NCBI GenBank assembly: GCA_024636015.1
Contig: JAGXHU010000027.1
Coordinates: 1 to 36,222, forward strand
Length of the DNA stretch: 36,222 nucleotides
Reading direction: 5' to 3'
Source of the DNA: Halothiobacillus sp.
GTDB taxonomy: Bacteria; Pseudomonadota; Gammaproteobacteria; Halothiobacillales; Halothiobacillaceae
How positions within the stretch are numbered: position 1 is the stretch's first letter; each line of letters starts with the position of its first letter. Below are positions 34,285 to 36,222 of this stretch, one piece after another. The position numbers and the translations under genes are program-made. The notes beneath the pieces are model-generated. The model was not told where the DNA came from. It did no database searches and was given only the letters and a program-made list of their open reading frames with translations.

Positions 34285-35028
34285 TCAGTATTTGTAGCCG
34301 ATGTGAATGGCCACGACGCCCAGGGTCAGGTTATGCACGTCGACCTGATCGAATCCCTGATCCAGCATCATGTTTCGGAGCGCTTCCTGATCCGGATGCA
34401 TACGGATGGATTCGGCCAGATAACGATAGCTGTCGGCATCCTTGGCCAAGAGTTTGCCGAGTGCGGGTAGAGCCGTGAACGAGTAAAGATCGTAGGCCTT
34501 GCTGATAATCGGCGAAATAGGCTTGGAAAACTCGAGGACAACAACGCGCCCACCGGGTTTGATGATCCGGGCCATTTCGGCGAGGGCCATGGCCTTGTCG
34601 GTCACATTTCGCAAGCCGAACCCGATGGTGACGCAGTCGAAATGATTGTTGGGGAAGGGGAGATATTGTGCATTAGCCAGGCAGTAACCCACATTCTGGA
34701 TGACGCCGGCATTGTCGAGCTTGGCACGTCCTTCGCCCAGCATGTGCGCGTTGATGTCGGAGAGGATCACTTGGCCCTTATCGCCTACCAAGCCAGCCAT
34801 CTTCAAGGCGAGATCGCCGGTGCCCGAAGCCAGATCGAGCGCCTTCATCCCGCGGCGCAGGCCGGTGTGTTCCAGTGCGATGCGCTTCCACAGACGATGA
34901 ATGCCGAACGACATGGCATCGTTCATCACATCATAGCGATTGGCCACAGAATCAAAAACCTGGCCGACCAGTTTGACCTTCTCACTCTCGGGAACCTGTC
35001 GATAGCCGAAGTGGGTCTGTTCGCTCAT
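34285..35028 (-). CDS. ubiE: Demethylmenaquinone / 2-polyprenyl-6-methoxy-1,4-benzoquinol methyltransferase UbiE
   Basis: 247 residues. It performs the C-methylation in ubiquinone and, where present, menaquinone synthesis. Hallmarks: [25 protein letters not shown] near the N-terminus, the SAM loop [23 protein letters not shown], and [14 protein letters not shown]. It has a good AGGAG eight bases upstream and overlaps the DUF971 gene by four bases (ATGA). The genome segment therefore carries two ubiquinone methyltransferases, this one and ubiG. Confidence 0.96.
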   Translation of the reverse strand: MSEQTHFGYRQVPESEKVKLVGQVFDSVANRYDVMNDAMSFGIHRLWKRIALEHTGLRRGMKALDLASGTGDLALKMAGLVGDKGQVILSDINAHMLGEGRAKLDNAGVIQNVGYCLANAQYLPFPNNHFDCVTIGFGLRNVTDKAMALAEMARIIKPGGRVVVLEFSKPISPIISKAYDLYSFTALPALGKLLAKDADSYRYLAESIRMHPDQEALRNMMLDQGFDQVDVHNLTLGVVAIHIGYKY

Positions 35029-35462
35029 GATTTGCTCCTGGGTGAGGGGTCAGCTTGCTGGGATTCTGCCAAGACATCTTTAATCTTCAAAGTGGCGGGT
35101 ACGCGTTGCTTGTCGTGCGTCATGCCCACGGCGTTGAGCCGCTCCAGGTAATTTTGCCACAGAGTGTCTTGCGTCACGCACAACTCATGCAGCGTATCCC
35201 AGTCGTACAGTCCACTGTCGTGTCCATCATCAAACACCGGTTTGATCGCATAACGACCCACAGGTTCCAGAGCAATGATGCGGACCTGTTCCTTGCCGAG
35301 GACGAGCATGGGCTCGCCGCCGCCATGCCCGCGTACTTCGGCCGAAGGGCTGAATACACGCAGAAACTCACTGGTGAGCGTGCTCTGAAATCCATCAGAA
35401 AACCGAATAAAAAGGGTCTGATCGGTCTTGTTGAATTTTAGTTCGGTGGCGCTGTTTTGCAT
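35025..35462 (-). CDS. DUF971 domain protein
   Basis: 145 residues. The first 100 or so match DUF971, also called the gamma-butyrobetaine hydroxylase N-terminal-like domain: [27 protein letters not shown], then [27 protein letters not shown]. The function is not established; related domains are found in hydroxylases and iron-sulfur assembly factors. The position between hslU and ubiE is common in proteobacteria. GGAG lies about nine bases upstream; the stop overlaps the ubiE start. The last 30 residues are polar and probably disordered. Confidence 0.9.
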   Translation of the reverse strand: MQNSATELKFNKTDQTLFIRFSDGFQSTLTSEFLRVFSPSAEVRGHGGGEPMLVLGKEQVRIIALEPVGRYAIKPVFDDGHDSGLYDWDTLHELCVTQDTLWQNYLERLNAVGMTHDKQRVPATLKIKDVLAESQQADPSPRSKS

Positions 35463-35479
35463 TGTCCATTTGCTCCGGG

Positions 35480-36222
35480 CTAGAGAATATATCTACTCAG
35501 GTCTTCATCCTTGGCCAGGGCGCCGAGGCGATCTTCCACGAAGTCGGCATCGATTTCCAGGTCTTCACCTGCGCGCGCATCGGCACTGAACGTCAGTTGT
35601 TCAAGCAGATGCTCCATCACCGTGTGCAGGCGACGCGCCCCAATATTTTCCGTACGGCGATTCACCTCGAAGGCAATCTGGGCAATGCGCGCAATGGCGC
35701 CGTCGGTGAATTTGATCGAGAACTGTTCGGCGGCCAGCAGGGCAATGTGCTGACGAATCAGGGCGGCATCCGGTTCGGTCAGAATGCGAATGAAGTCCTC
35801 GGCAGTAAGGGCGTCGAGTTCCACGCGAATAGGCAGACGGCCCTGCAACTCCGGGATGAGATCCGAGGGTTTGCTCAGATGAAAGGCGCCGGACGCGATG
35901 AACAGGATGTGGTCCGTCTTGACCATGCCCAGCTTGGTATTGACCGTCGAGCCTTCGATAATGGGCAGGAGGTCGCGCTGAACCCCTTCCCGCGAGACTT
36001 CACCCCCCCCTTGTTCGGCCCGCTTGGCCACCTTGTCGATCTCGTCGATGAAGACGATCCCGTGTTGTTCGACCCGTTCCAGCGCCTGGAGGCGAACTTC
36101 TTCCTCATTGACGAGGTTCGCCGCTTCTTCCTCGGTGATAACTTTGAGCGCCTCGGGGACCGGCAGGCGACGTGACTTGGTCTTGGTTTGGCCCAGATTC
36201 TGGAACATGCCCCGGATCTGAC
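35480..36222 (-). CDS. hslU: ATP-dependent protease ATPase subunit HslU (C-terminal part)
   Basis: About 247 residues are visible; the frame is open to the window edge, so the N-terminal half with Walker A is outside. Present are Walker [11 protein letters not shown], the I-domain end, [29 protein letters not shown] (sensor 1 region), [13 protein letters not shown] with the arginine finger, [13 protein letters not shown] (sensor 2) and the C-terminal EDLSRYIL that docks into HslV. HslU unfolds substrates for the HslV peptidase. It ends 17 bases before the DUF971 gene. Confidence 0.96.
   Translation of the reverse strand, partial: QIRGMFQNLGQTKTKSRRLPVPEALKVITEEEAANLVNEEEVRLQALERVEQHGIVFIDEIDKVAKRAEQGGGEVSREGVQRDLLPIIEGSTVNTKLGMVKTDHILFIASGAFHLSKPSDLIPELQGRLPIRVELDALTAEDFIRILTEPDAALIRQHIALLAAEQFSIKFTDGAIARIAQIAFEVNRRTENIGARRLHTVMEHLLEQLTFSADARAGEDLEIDADFVEDRLGALAKDEDLSRYIL

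Noticed and set aside
1..36222. Mobile element, CRISPR array, defence or toxin-antitoxin system
   Set aside because: I looked on both strands for transposase, integrase, repeat-spacer or paired small-gene patterns and found none; nearly all the sequence is taken up by core genes.

Overview
The window is a stretch of bacterial chromosome, almost entirely core metabolism and informational genes. Gene content and order (gyrA, serC, pheA, hisC, tyrA, aroA, cmk, rpsA, ihfB; hslU, a DUF971 gene, ubiE; ubiG, gph; MltF; RsmJ; a GacS/BarA-like hybrid kinase beside cysM) point to a gammaproteobacterium outside the enterics. My best guess is a sulfur-oxidising, Halothiobacillus-like lineage, but that genus call is inference from gene order and protein flavour, not from a database match. 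I see no insertion sequence, integrase, CRISPR array, toxin-antitoxin pair or prophage gene.

Layout. 1-1661: the tail of an unrecognised gene, a 5'-truncated PPK2 remnant, a DEDDh exonuclease on the minus strand, and tRNA-Pro(GGG) with its terminator. 1969-3164: a coupled pair of membrane proteins (DUF4337 and a PAP2 phosphatase). 3223-7186 (minus): a hybrid sensor kinase whose kinase core is degenerate, followed by a GGDEF-EAL protein with a broken GGDEF motif and a well-kept EAL domain. 7369-11029: cysM, purM-purN (minus) and a glutaredoxin/GST-fold protein like mPGES-2. 11037-13063 (minus): ubiG, gph and a short squalene/phytoene-synthase-like protein, joined by two 8-bp overlaps. 13205-16863: an arginine operon argD-argF-argA with a palindrome and a leader hairpin in front. 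16923-18512: rsmJ and an OmpA-family lipid/peptidoglycan-linking protein (minus), which share a terminator. 18513-19125: a 613-bp non-coding gap with a possible short RNA. 19126-31337: gyrA followed by serC-serA-pheA-hisC-tyrA-aroA-cmk-rpsA, a version of the mixed-function supraoperon known from pseudomonads. 31539-32555: ihfB-pyrF. 32649-36222 (minus): the hslU C-terminal part, DUF971 gene, ubiE and mltF.

How the genes work together. The supraoperon links serine, phenylalanine/tyrosine and chorismate synthesis to CMP kinase and ribosomal protein S1. The arg operon covers acetylglutamate synthesis, the aminotransferase step and citrulline formation. ubiG and ubiE both serve ubiquinone synthesis from separate operons. 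The kinase/EAL pair looks like a signalling unit joining a phosphorelay to c-di-GMP turnover.

I did not find an obviously new multi-gene system. The best leads are the kinase-dead GacS/BarA positional counterpart with its c-di-GMP partner, the arg leader architecture, the ompA-gyrA intergenic RNA candidate, the half-size synthase-like protein and the PPK2 remnant.
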